Origin: JBDIVL01 sp039794405
GTDB taxonomy: Bacteria > Planctomycetota > Brocadiia > Brocadiales > Brocadiaceae
Length of the DNA stretch: 29,471 bases
Assembly (NCBI GenBank): GCA_039794405.1
Contig: JBDIVL010000052.1
Span: forward strand, 1-29,471
Reading direction: 5' to 3'
Shown here: piece after piece, positions 17,540-25,262 of the stretch
Position numbering within the stretch: the stretch's first letter is position 1
How the letters are laid out: each line of letters starts with the position of its first letter
Notes under the pieces: generated by a model
The model's database searches: none
What the model saw: the letters and a program-made list of their open reading frames with translations, nothing else
Told to the model about the DNA's origin: nothing
Made by a program: the position numbers and the translations under genes

Positions 17540-17610
17540 CACCCTCCCTTTATCCCTCCCATCAAGGGAGGGAAAACTTCCTTGCCCCTTGGGGGAAGGC
17601 TTAGGTGAGA
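17540..17610. repeat. Second inverted pair of the palindromic units
   Basis: A minus-oriented unit (CACCCTCCCTTTATCCCTCC... at 17540-17576) is followed by a degraded plus-oriented one (CCTTGCCCCTTGGGGGAAGG...GGTGAGAG, to about 17610). The same consensus occurs at 17156-17245 and 18236-18325. Confidence 0.65.
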
Positions 17611-17651
17611 GATATTTTTGTACCAATACTATAAAGCCTTCCTATAGCATA

Positions 17652-18026
17652 TCAACAAATTCCCCTCCCTCGACGGGAGGGGTCAGGGGAGGGTGATTCA
17701 ATCAACGCCTTTCTTATAACTTCCCATACTCCCTGAGTATTCTTCAAAACTTCATTATTCCAGAATCTCAGGACTTTAAAACCTTGTCCTTCAAACCACT
17801 GATCCCTTTCGCTATCTTTTTCTTTACAATGCTGGCTTCCATCAACTTCCACTACGATTCTTTTTTCAAAACAGACAAAATCTGCCACATAATTACCAAT
17901 AGGTTCCTGTCTTCTAAATTTAAAACCTTCTAATTGTTTTCCTCTCAAACATCTCCACAATCTTTTTTCTGCATCAGTAGGTCGTCTTCTGAGAATTTTT
18001 GCTATATGCTTTAGTTCTTTTTTCAA
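17652..18026 (-). CDS. DUF559 Vsr-like PD-(D/E)XK endonuclease inside palindromic repeats
   Basis: A 124-residue DUF559 protein, related to very-short-patch-repair endonucleases. RRRPTDAEKRLWRCLRG is followed by FRRQEPIGNYVADFVCF, with D49 as a likely metal ligand. The RIVVEVDGSQH segment carries E60-x-D62 and H66, and FKVLRFWNNEVLKN follows. The last residues, SPSPDPSRRGRG (111-122), lie within a palindromic repeat unit (17658-17695). An opposite unit lies just upstream (18035-18073) and contributes an AGGTGGGGG stretch about 11 bases before the TTG start. The gene is thus bracketed by an inverted pair of the same repeat. Candidate roles are a repair or homing-type endonuclease; the actual function is unknown. 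Confidence 0.9.
   Translation of the reverse strand: MKKELKHIAKILRRRPTDAEKRLWRCLRGKQLEGFKFRRQEPIGNYVADFVCFEKRIVVEVDGSQHCKEKDSERDQWFEGQGFKVLRFWNNEVLKNTQGVWEVIRKALIESPSPDPSRRGRGIC
17658..17695 (+). repeat. Palindromic unit overlapping the DUF559 3' end
   Basis: AATTCCCCTCCCTCGACGGG...GGGTG is the plus-oriented repeat unit. Read on the minus strand it encodes the SPSPDPSRRGRG tail, and the DUF559 stop codon lies just beyond its edge. Confidence 0.8.
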
Positions 18027-18034
18027 TTCTGAGT

Positions 18035-18073
18035 CACCCCCACCTTAATCCTCCCCCATCGAGGGGGAGGAAA
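18035..18073 (-). repeat. Palindromic unit at the DUF559 5' end
   Basis: CACCCCCACCTTAATCCTCC...GGGGGAGGAAA is the minus-oriented unit. Together with 17658-17695 it forms an inverted pair around the DUF559 gene. On the minus strand it supplies AGGTGGGGG, a possible Shine-Dalgarno sequence for the TTG start. Confidence 0.8.
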
Positions 18074-18235
18074 TTTTGCTACCACGATCTTCTACTTTTT
18101 CGTTGCGATCTTCTGCCTTGTTTCTTGAAGAGCCTTAATCTTTATCCTCAGGCTGGACCCAGATAATCTTCCATCTTTCCACGATACAACGGGATTGCCT
18201 GCTGTTTTAGGCTTTAAAGGAATTTTAAAAATTAG

Positions 18236-18325
18236 TTCCTCCCCCTTGATGGGGGAGGTTAGGTGGGGGTGGAGGAAAAGACAACCACCCTCCCCTATAA
18301 CCCCTCCCATCGAGGGAGGGGAAAA
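18236..18325. repeat. Third inverted pair of the palindromic units
   Basis: TTCCTCCCCCTTGATGGGGG...GGGTG (18236-18271, plus) and CACCCTCCCCTATAACCCC...GGGGAAAA (18286-18325, minus) face each other. The pair begins 25 bases beyond the premature end of the zeta-like kinase, in the place where its missing C-terminal part would lie. The stretch 18092-18235 on the minus strand reads as a lysine-rich C-terminus (KIPLKPKTAGNPVVSWKDGR...) that may be another remnant, which I do not recognise. Confidence 0.8.
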
Positions 18326-18350
18326 GTCACCGAAGGCATAATTTATCGAA

Positions 18351-18620
18351 CTAGGGTGCAAAAGTACGACTCGCAAGGGTTGTTTCGAATGCAAAATCCA
18401 CCCGTTCTTTTGCGAGGAAACGTATCCGTTCCAGCATAACACGGCCAGCATGAAACGCTGCGCCTTCAAGATGAAAAGCGGAAAGCCCCTCGGCAATAGT
18501 TTCAGCATTTACAAATTCAGCAACTCCAAGAGTGCCTTTCAGCAATGCTGGGGCAGTCGTTGATTTTCCTGATCCATTAGGCCCGCCAATAACAATAATA
18601 TGTGGTCGCTGTTCTGTCAT
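18351..18620 (-). pseudogene. Truncated zeta-toxin-like P-loop kinase
   Basis: The 89 residues match the N-terminal half of small zeta-toxin/AAA-type kinases: Walker A GGPNGSGKST (12-21), LGVAEFVNAETIAEGLSAF, AGRVMLERIRFL and VDFAFETTLASRTFAP. The frame then stops, whereas family members continue for about another 100 residues including the arginine-bearing substrate part. The stop lies 25 bases before a palindromic repeat pair, so the 3' half was probably lost when the repeats or the DUF559 segment arrived. It probably lacks activity. No antitoxin gene is recognisable beside it. Confidence 0.8.
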
Positions 18621-18679
18621 AAGGTATTAAAAAATGTGCGTAGGTTGGTAATGCAAGGTACTCCCAATAAAATTAAGTT

Positions 18680-18774
18680 AATCCCCCTTACCAAAGGGGA
18701 AAAGAGGAGGTTATGTTTTTTTCAAATGAGAATTATTTGCAACCCCTTTGTCCTATTTTTCAAAAAGAAATTTT
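18680..18774. repeat. Second copy of the AATCCCCCTT element
   Basis: AAGTTAATCCCCCTTACCAA, GTTATGTTTTTTTC, AACCCCTTTGTCCTATTTTT and TTTTTACTTCATACAATCCG follow the same order as 12661-12790. The right inverted end is degraded. It lies upstream of the truncated kinase gene. Confidence 0.65.
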
Positions 18775-19040
18775 TACTTCATACAATCCGAAAAACCGCA
18801 CGTATAAATGATAATTCCTATACGATTAATTATTCATGCCTTACTCTTACATCAAATATAATTTCAGTACTTGCTTTCTAATTGCAATCATATGCTCACT
18901 GCTTTACTTGGCAATGAAAGCCACATTATAGCTCTCTAACAGGTGATCTTGCCATCGCATGGAATAAAAACCTGAGTGAAAAGATAATAAATTCGAAGAA
19001 ACAATTACTTAATATTTAAGATGTGTTCTTTTTTCTTTTC

Positions 19041-19080
19041 CAATAACATCATTTCCTTCGGCAAATAAGCGAAATCCGAT
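19041..19080 (-). pseudogene. Remnant of a cytochrome c'-like gene start
   Basis: CAATAACATCATTTCCTTCG...CGAAATCCGAT closely matches the ribosome-binding site and start region of the cytochrome gene at 11406-11450. On the minus strand it reads GGAAATGATG and then MLLEKKK..., and stops after about 15 codons. Only the 5' edge survives. The rest of the 18775-19193 gap is AT-rich without a gene. Confidence 0.5.
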
Positions 19081-19088
19081 AAATAAAT

Positions 19089-19119
19089 TGTTGGGTTTCA
19101 CTTCATTCAACCCAACATA
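19089..19119. repeat. Palindromic TGTTGGGTTT repeat
   Basis: TGTTGGGTTT (19089-19098) pairs with AACCCAACA (19109-19117) around a CACTTCATTC loop. It belongs to the same family as 2751-2770, 12624-12656 and 20521-20550. Confidence 0.65.
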
Positions 19120-19193
19120 CAATACTTTTATTATATCCAACGGTTGGAAGGTTTAGGCGCAAAATGCGCCATGACAGTTGCAGTTAGGCATTT

Positions 19194-19631
19194 TTAAATT
19201 ACGAGTTTCTTTGCAATCCATATCATGACCAGCAGAGTCAAGTAGAACGGCCAGATAGAAAATGAGAGCAGTGAGGCAAAAAAGGTATAAAATAGACTCC
19301 CTGTCGGCGCAACGGCATAAAGGTCAGATGCAACTACCTTGCCACAATGCAATTTCTCGATAAACGTATTGTATGATTGCCGAAACATTTTTTCGAGAGC
19401 AAGGTAGTAGGCATCTAAAACCAGAAAAAGGATGTTTGGGATTATGGCTATTAATGCATATTGTGGTTTCCCCTTTTCTGCAACAACCAGCAAAATTGCG
19501 GATATCAGTGCGATGCACCATGCTTTGCAGGAAGAGCAATTGGCAGCCATTCGCTGAATGACAGACTGTGTAATGCCCAAATGCGCCTGTACAGCTTGTG
19601 AATTTTCTTTGAACTCATTTTCTGTACCCAT
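19194..19631 (-). CDS. Three-helix membrane protein coupled to the TIR gene
   Basis: A 145-residue protein with an amphipathic N-terminus (SQAVQAHLGITQSVIQRMAA) and a Cys cluster C32-x2-C35-x3-C39. Membrane helices lie at about 36-51, 58-78 and 113-140, the last possibly two short helices. A charged loop follows helix 2 with the pattern LDAYYLALEKMFRQSYN. It begins one base after the TIR stop codon, and its AGGAG ribosome-binding site lies inside the end of the TIR gene, so the two are translationally coupled. I infer a membrane effector or partner of the TIR protein, in the way SLATT-type or TM effectors pair with signalling enzymes. It has no macro domain and no recognised family name that I can give. 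Confidence 0.85.
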   Translation of the reverse strand: MGTENEFKENSQAVQAHLGITQSVIQRMAANCSSCKAWCIALISAILLVVAEKGKPQYALIAIIPNILFLVLDAYYLALEKMFRQSYNTFIEKLHCGKVVASDLYAVAPTGSLFYTFFASLLSFSIWPFYLTLLVMIWIAKKLVI

Positions 19632-19632
19632 T

Positions 19633-20115
19633 TTAACTCCTAAGCTGGATTGCTTCTTCTATCCAATCTTCGATATTATTTTTTATGTCATTGTATGCAT
19701 CAACACTGTTCGGATTATAACATTTCACAACGTTTGATAGTTTTGAGCCATCATTAAATGTAAATTGGTCAAAGGGATTTGGGCCTTTATTGGATTTTCC
19801 GTTTCTAGGGCATTTTAAATTGTGGATGTAAACTCCAACAAGTCCTTTGCTGTCTTCCCATGCTTTTTTAATTTCATATTTAACCCATGGTCTGTTCGCT
19901 GTTTCTTCTCCGACTAAAACAACTACACATGAACGATATTTCATGTTGTCATCAATCCATTTTTTGATTGACGCTTCTCCTTTTCTCTTAACTTCTTCCC
20001 ACTCACTTGCAGAAACAGGCTTGTTTTCTTCTAATGCACCGATATTTCTAATTTGTTGCACTCTCATTACATCGTTGTCGAAGTGAAAGCTGTAGAATAC
20101 TTGTCTTTTTGCCAT
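19633..20115 (-). CDS. ThsB-like TIR-domain protein (DUF1863 type)
   Basis: A 160-residue single-domain protein of the Thoeris ThsB/DUF1863 TIR group. It begins KRQVFYSFHFDNDVMRVQQI and continues VKRKGEASIKKWIDDNMKYR, SCVVVLVGEETANRPWVKYE (catalytic glutamate probably E81), KGLVGVYIHNL and GPNPFDQFTF. In Thoeris, such TIR proteins sense phage and turn NAD+ into a signalling molecule. The neighbour here is a small membrane protein instead of ThsA. An AAGGAG ribosome-binding site lies eight bases before the ATG. The pair sits between hsdS and hsdM, typical for a defence island. The NADase role is inferred from family and motif, not shown. Confidence 0.92.
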   Translation of the reverse strand: MAKRQVFYSFHFDNDVMRVQQIRNIGALEENKPVSASEWEEVKRKGEASIKKWIDDNMKYRSCVVVLVGEETANRPWVKYEIKKAWEDSKGLVGVYIHNLKCPRNGKSNKGPNPFDQFTFNDGSKLSNVVKCYNPNSVDAYNDIKNNIEDWIEEAIQLRS

Positions 20116-20556
20116 TTTGCTATCTCCTTTTTGATTTCAGTAGTTTGTTGTCTTCCTTCTTATTTATGCACAACAATGCGCTTAACTGACGTAAAAATGA
20201 TCGAGGACTTTTTCACGTCCGTGTTGAAGCACTAATTACAAGCTCGAACCTTTATTTTTTGGAATTAGACACTTTTAATTTTGAGGTAATTTCCTGCCTT
20301 GGGCTTTCCGATGGCTAGTAGTTTCCGAATAATATCCCAAGTAGAACTTGTTAACTCGATCCTTAGGAACACTCGGCCATAGTCAAAAGCATATCCATAT
20401 GGTGTAATAAAGCAACAAGAAATAGATTAGCAATCCCGTTCTCTGGTACCTTTTGTCTCTAGACCATTCGATATGAACCATCGATTAATTCATAGTCTTC
20501 TCCTTTAGCGTTAATGGTTGTGTTGGATTAAGTAAAACGAAACCCAGCAAATCAAA
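20116..20556. other. Gap between TIR and hsdS genes, mostly unrecognised
   Basis: On the minus strand a short frame ends at TAA near 20267 and reads YGYAFDYGRVFLRIELTSST, then WDIIRKLLAIGKPKAGNYLK. It lacks a start and a ribosome-binding site and may be a gene remnant; I do not recognise it. At 20521-20550 a degenerate TGTTGGATTA...GAAACCCAGCA repeat adjoins the end of hsdS. The TIR promoter must lie in the 20116-20250 part, but no clear -35/-10 pair stands out. Confidence 0.4.
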
Positions 20557-22119
20557 TTATTCATGCCCTACTTTTACTGGTTTTTCTTTTGGTACCTTAG
20601 TCTTTTCCAGTGATTCACTTGCCAACTCTTCATCTAGTTCTTGAGGAACAAGTTTGCCGGAGAAGGCTTTTTTGAGAATAGATTGGCGAAGTCGCTCAGC
20701 ACGTTTGAGGTTTAACTCTACTTCATTTTCTACTTCATCAATGACTGATAACCTGCTTTCTACTTCGTTAACAATTATATTTTGTTCGCAAAGAGTTGGA
20801 AGTGGGATTGGAAGGCTAGAAACTTGCGGTTGGCTAATTGATGCCATACCTACAACTTGTTGTGCATTTCTATTGAAAAAGCTCTGACCAGTTAATATAA
20901 AAATATAACTAATAAAATTTGTATTGGCAAATTCAGATAGGAGACGAACTCTAATATTCTTGCTTTCAAACACACAGTCCTCCAAATCCTTTGGAATAGG
21001 TGCAGCCTTTCCAACTAACTCCCTGCTATTGACACGATTAACCAGCAAATCGCCTGGCAATAATTGATACTCCTCAATTTCATCTTTGTCAAGTAACATT
21101 CGTTTTATATCTTTCCAAACTATTTTTCCATTTTCGATATTATACATACGTAAACAGGCAACACCTTTGTCTGCATATGAACTAAGAGGTTTATAAATTC
21201 CATTTTTCATTGACTCTGATATCTGACCAACATTAGTCCACACCCATCCCTCCGGCAATTCGGGTAGATTTGCAGTATCCGGCAAAGCAGGCTCTTTATA
21301 TTTTTTCTTCCATGAGTCATCTTTGAGCGCATGGCCATGTGCCCCTACATATTTTTTAATATATTCTTCTTCCCATTTCTTTCGGCGTTCTATGAGGATG
21401 CGTTTGAGAAGTTCACTTGCAGGCTCAATATCTGGATGAGTTTTACGCCACTCTTCTGTTAGCTTTCCTTCAATAGCAGCCTTGAGGACAGAGGCTTTGT
21501 AACGTTTGAGGTTGGCCTTTATCCTCTTCAGCGCAGCCACGGCTTCATCAAGGCGGGAAAATTGTTTCTCGATTTCTGCAACGATACGTTTTTGTTCATT
21601 CGGAGGAGCAACTGGAATACTGCTTGTCTTAATAAAATCAACTGGTACTCTTTTTTGTCCTACAGCTCCTGTCATCTTGCTTGCAGCCTCTTTTCTACAA
21701 TCCAACCTTGACAGGAAGTAATAGATATAATGTGCATCAACATTGGTTTTTGGTCTTATTACATGAAATTCGGTTGATCCAAATCCATATTGATTTTCCA
21801 AGTGCGGCACTACAGCAATCTTGCCATTTTCCATGCAAGGTGTTATTTTTGCAAAAATAATATCACCAGATTGGAAGGGAGTAAATCCTTTTTTGACTTC
21901 TGAAAAATATCTTTTCTGACTGATATCTACTTTTCCATCACCAGCACCAACAGAAGCCATTGGTACAAAGACTACCAATGAATCATCGGGAATTTTAGTT
22001 TTATCGAATCTTGGGTTGATATCGGAGATATCATTTAATTTAGAAAGAATCCAACCCGCTGGCAATTCCTTTTGTTTGGGCGAATGGTCTGTATTGATAT
22101 GATTCTTGATTGTTTTCAA
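20557..22119 (-). CDS. hsdS: Type I restriction-modification specificity subunit
   Basis: A 520-residue HsdS with two target-recognition domains, each followed by a conserved coiled-coil segment. TRD1 lies at about 20-180, followed by NEQKRIVAEIEKQFSRLDEA and LKRYKASVLKAAIEGKLTEE. TRD2 lies at about 290-455, followed by CEQNIIVNEVESRLSVIDEV and RLRQSILKKAFSGKLVPQ. The two halves are complete, so a bipartite target is expected, though the sequence cannot be read off. The start is a TTG with GGAGAG eight bases upstream; no in-frame ATG gives a complete first domain. It lies 25 bases downstream of the RAYT remnant. hsdM is separated from it by about 3.6 kb. Confidence 0.97.
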   Translation of the reverse strand: MKTIKNHINTDHSPKQKELPAGWILSKLNDISDINPRFDKTKIPDDSLVVFVPMASVGAGDGKVDISQKRYFSEVKKGFTPFQSGDIIFAKITPCMENGKIAVVPHLENQYGFGSTEFHVIRPKTNVDAHYIYYFLSRLDCRKEAASKMTGAVGQKRVPVDFIKTSSIPVAPPNEQKRIVAEIEKQFSRLDEAVAALKRIKANLKRYKASVLKAAIEGKLTEEWRKTHPDIEPASELLKRILIERRKKWEEEYIKKYVGAHGHALKDDSWKKKYKEPALPDTANLPELPEGWVWTNVGQISESMKNGIYKPLSSYADKGVACLRMYNIENGKIVWKDIKRMLLDKDEIEEYQLLPGDLLVNRVNSRELVGKAAPIPKDLEDCVFESKNIRVRLLSEFANTNFISYIFILTGQSFFNRNAQQVVGMASISQPQVSSLPIPLPTLCEQNIIVNEVESRLSVIDEVENEVELNLKRAERLRQSILKKAFSGKLVPQELDEELASESLEKTKVPKEKPVKVGHE

Positions 22120-22144
22120 AGCAGTCTCTCCACCTGCCCTTCTA

Positions 22145-22366
22145 TTAATTAATATTCATTGGATTATCTTCATCCAAATCCCACCGTAAGGGATTGTTGA
22201 TAATGTATTCACGGATTGAATTTAATTCTTTTTCATTGCGGACAACGTGTTCGTAATAATTGCGCTGCCAAACAGGAACGCCAGAGATATTGCGGGCACT
22301 ATTGATTTTTCTGGAAGAAAATGTTTTTAGTGCACGAACAATTTCAGATAATCCATACCGTTGCAT
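22145..22366 (-). pseudogene. C-terminal remnant of a REP-associated tyrosine transposase (RAYT)
   Basis: The 73 residues match the C-terminal part of RAYT/TnpA-REP proteins of the IS200/IS605 superfamily: LSEIVRALKTFSSRKIN, then PVWQRNYYEHVVRNEKELNS and IREYIINNPLRWDLDEDNP. The N-terminal half with the HUH motif, which binds metal for DNA cleavage, is missing. The first ATG of this remnant lies directly against a REP-like palindrome (22367-22397), where the gene has been cut off. It lies between hsdR and hsdS on the same strand. It cannot act alone, but it records past RAYT activity in this locus. Confidence 0.85.
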
Positions 22367-22397
22367 TGTAGGGGCGGGTTTGAAACCCGCCCCTACA
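22367..22397. repeat. REP-like palindrome next to the RAYT remnant
   Basis: TGTAGGGGCGGGTTT (22367-22381) and its perfect complement (22383-22397) surround one central base. It is a GC variant of 10705-10733 and 25263-25291. It lies nine bases beyond the hsdR stop. Confidence 0.85.
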
Positions 22398-22406
22398 TGA
22401 TTATTA

Positions 22407-25241
22407 TCACGCTGCTAACTCTTCGTTCAGTTCTTCCATTATCGACCACAAATCTTCTCCAAATAACTGATATGCCTTTCCCAGACCTCCCTCAGACCTA
22501 AAAGGCACAGAATCGAAATCATCTTTCTCTATACTGAGACTGCCAATAATATGTTCCTTGATCATCTCAAGCCAGCGAAGTTGCTCTGCACTAAACTTCC
22601 TGCCTGCCTTCGGTACATGCGAGCTTTCCTGGTCAGCCAGCCATTTTTTAAAGTTGGCATTCACCCTGTCTGCAAAAGGCTCAAGTTCGTCCTCCTGATG
22701 CAGGGCAAACCGTATTAATGAAACCAAATCGGTAAGTATCTTCTGTGCGTTTGCGCCTCTGACCTTTGACTTTTCTAATGCAGCATAGGCATTCCAGAGC
22801 CTGTCCACACGCCAGTGATGGGGTGGTTTTTCTATTATGCCTGCAAGCTCTTTAATCTGTTCAAAACGGAGCCTCGACTTGTATGGCTTACTGTAAAGTA
22901 TTTGAAGGGCGGTTATTTCGTCTTTGTGGTCTTTTATGAATTGTTCGAAGGAAGTAACCAGACCTTTCGCCTTTTCCAGGGCATCAGCACTAAATCCCGC
23001 CTCTATGACTTCATCCTTACTTACCGTATCAATTGTCTGTTCTAGGGTTTTATGCAATTCGACAAGTTTCTTCCGAAACCCAGGATTATGGATAGGTTTT
23101 ACTGCCTCGATTTTCATTGTATCGGCAGCCTTTTTGATCTGTCCTGCTGTTGGCTCTTCAACTCCGGGATTATCCTTTTTTGCCTTTTCCAGGTGATTGT
23201 CAGGATTTAATGCCTGCACGAGGTCGCCGGTCAAGTTTTTGAGGGTTTTGCCGCCGCCAAGTTTCTGTACTTCAGCCCTATCTTCCGCAGTAATCTTTTT
23301 ATCTAATCTTGCAAGTCTTCCGGCTATGGATGAAAGAATATCGTCTTCAACATTACCGAGGGCAACTGCCTGAAGAAGTTTTTCTAAAGAAACAGTTTTC
23401 TTCCTTTCCATGGGTTGGGAATCCGTCTTGTCCTTCTCACAAATGCCAACGGCATCGACTATGATAAAATGGGTTTTCGAGACATTCCCCGGATTGAGTT
23501 GACGTAAATCATTATCTGCAATAACCCGCACTCCGCGTCCCTTCATCTGCTCGAAGTATGAGCGTGAATTGACAGTGCGAAGGAATAAGACGATTTCCAG
23601 CGGTTTGATATCGGTTCCTGTGGCTATCATATCTACCGTCACGGCAATCCTTGGATGATAAGATGTTCTGAAGTCACGAATAAGTTGATCAGGGCTAACT
23701 CCTGTTGTTTTGTACGTAATTTTTTGAGCAAATTCATTCCCCTTCCCAAACTCTTCCCTGACGATCCTTACGATATCCTCTGCATGGGAATCGTCTTTGG
23801 CATAAATAAGGGTCTTCGGGACTTCTGTACGGCCGGGGAATATTTCTGTGAAGAGTTTATCCCTGAACGTCTTGATAACCGTCCTGATCTGGTCAGTTGA
23901 CACAACATCCCGGTCAAGCTGGTTTGCAGTATACTCAAAATCCTCATCCAGCCTTTTCCAGCGCACGGCGCGTGTTTCACGGTCACGTTTATCAATATAG
24001 TACCCGGCTTCAACCGATGAACCTTCCCGGGTAATCTGTGTACGAATACGGTACACGTCATAGTTTACATTGACACCGTCAGCGACAGCCTGCTCGTGGG
24101 GATATTCCATCACTAAATTCTGATTGAAAAAACCAAAGGTTTGCTTGCCGGGAGTAGCAGTAAGCCCGATGATAAAGGCATCAAAATATTCAAGTACCTG
24201 ACGCCAGAGGTTGTAAATTGAACGGTGGCATTCATCCGTAACGATAACGTCAAAGGTCTCAATCGGAATTTTTGCGTTATACTCAACAGGCGGGGGTTCT
24301 TTAAAGAGATCTGTATGGTCAAATATTGATTCCTCATCAAGTTCTTCGTCGATCTCCACACCTTTAAGAATAGAGTAAAGCCGTTGAATCGTAGAGATGC
24401 AAACCCGTGCAGTCGTGTCTATCTGATTTGATTTAAGCTGCTGGACGATATATTCCTCGGTGAATTTATAGGGGGAATATGGAGAGTTGAACTGCTGAAA
24501 TTCCTTTAGCGTCTGCCGTCCTAGATTGGCACGATCAACGAGAAACAACACCCTTTTTGCCCCTGCAAACTTGATGAATCGATAGATAAAATTGACTGCG
24601 GTAAAGGTCTTTCCACTTCCGGTAGCCATCTGGATAAGTACACGGGGACGATTTTCAGCAAGGGATTTTTCTAGATTCTTGATTGCCCTGACCTGAGCAG
24701 GCCATAAGCCTTCTTCGTTTAAAGGTGGCATCATATGCTGAAGTTTAAAACGCAGTGTTTCCGGTGTGCCATAGTGTTCTCCTTTCTCGGCTACTTGTCC
24801 CAATTGGACCGTATTAATATCTGCCAACCAACCGGCCAGGGTTTCTGGTCGATGGAAGGAGAAGACATTGCGGGACCGCGGAGCTGGATCGAGTCCATTG
24901 GTGAATTGCGTTTCTTCACCGGTAGATTCATATGCAAAGGGAAGTGGTCTGTGCCAGGCGGGAAGGCCTTCGGGAAGACCATTTTTATATTTATTGGATT
25001 GTATCTCGACACCGGTAAGGGTACTGCCAATTTTCTTGGCTTCAATGACTCCGGCAGCCTTACCGTCCACATAGAAAAGATAATCTGCCTCTCCATAATC
25101 AGGCTTTAAAGGGAAATATCTCAGAACTATTCCTTTACAAGCGTGAATATTAGCGTCCTTATAGTCGCAAACGTGCCAGCCGGATTTTTCCAGCATTGTG
25201 TCAATTTTGTCTCTTGCTTTTTGTTCCGGGTTTTGGTTCAT
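22407..25241 (-). CDS. hsdR: Type I restriction endonuclease subunit
   Basis: A 944-residue HsdR. The N-terminal PD-(D/E)XK nuclease has D53 and E67-x-K69 (GVIEAKK). The SF2 motor that translocates DNA has Walker A ATGSGKT (206-212), DECH (336-339), TATP (361-364) and the QMKGRGVRV motif VI. A helical C-terminal region of about 300 residues mediates docking to the HsdM/HsdS core. All catalytic motifs appear intact. The ATG lacks an obvious ribosome-binding site. REP-like palindromes lie 9 bases after its stop and 21 bases before its start. In transcription order it comes before hsdS, with hsdM last. Confidence 0.97.
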   Translation of the reverse strand: MNQNPEQKARDKIDTMLEKSGWHVCDYKDANIHACKGIVLRYFPLKPDYGEADYLFYVDGKAAGVIEAKKIGSTLTGVEIQSNKYKNGLPEGLPAWHRPLPFAYESTGEETQFTNGLDPAPRSRNVFSFHRPETLAGWLADINTVQLGQVAEKGEHYGTPETLRFKLQHMMPPLNEEGLWPAQVRAIKNLEKSLAENRPRVLIQMATGSGKTFTAVNFIYRFIKFAGAKRVLFLVDRANLGRQTLKEFQQFNSPYSPYKFTEEYIVQQLKSNQIDTTARVCISTIQRLYSILKGVEIDEELDEESIFDHTDLFKEPPPVEYNAKIPIETFDVIVTDECHRSIYNLWRQVLEYFDAFIIGLTATPGKQTFGFFNQNLVMEYPHEQAVADGVNVNYDVYRIRTQITREGSSVEAGYYIDKRDRETRAVRWKRLDEDFEYTANQLDRDVVSTDQIRTVIKTFRDKLFTEIFPGRTEVPKTLIYAKDDSHAEDIVRIVREEFGKGNEFAQKITYKTTGVSPDQLIRDFRTSYHPRIAVTVDMIATGTDIKPLEIVLFLRTVNSRSYFEQMKGRGVRVIADNDLRQLNPGNVSKTHFIIVDAVGICEKDKTDSQPMERKKTVSLEKLLQAVALGNVEDDILSSIAGRLARLDKKITAEDRAEVQKLGGGKTLKNLTGDLVQALNPDNHLEKAKKDNPGVEEPTAGQIKKAADTMKIEAVKPIHNPGFRKKLVELHKTLEQTIDTVSKDEVIEAGFSADALEKAKGLVTSFEQFIKDHKDEITALQILYSKPYKSRLRFEQIKELAGIIEKPPHHWRVDRLWNAYAALEKSKVRGANAQKILTDLVSLIRFALHQEDELEPFADRVNANFKKWLADQESSHVPKAGRKFSAEQLRWLEMIKEHIIGSLSIEKDDFDSVPFRSEGGLGKAYQLFGEDLWSIMEELNEELAA

Positions 25242-25262
25242 TTGCTATTTGTTCATGCATAT

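Noticed and set aside
17156..18325. Possible CRISPR array made of the G/C-rich repeats
   Set aside because: The units are palindromic, occur in opposite orientations, are unevenly spaced, and have coding sequence between them; there are no uniform spacers and no cas genes.
18092..18508. 138-codon minus-strand open frame running through the repeats
   Set aside because: It overlaps the kinase remnant out of frame and is partly made of repeat sequence (SPPSMGG and SPIKGEE stretches). Only the last about 45 codons might be a gene remnant.
18826..18848. Short similarity to the hsdS 3' end (CATGAATAATT region)
   Set aside because: About 20 bases of AT-rich match are too little to claim a second hsdS remnant.
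19156..19170. Hairpin GGCGCA-AAA-TGCGCC after the membrane-protein gene as a terminator
   Set aside because: The stem is only 6 bp and has no T-run on the minus strand; not convincing as an intrinsic terminator.
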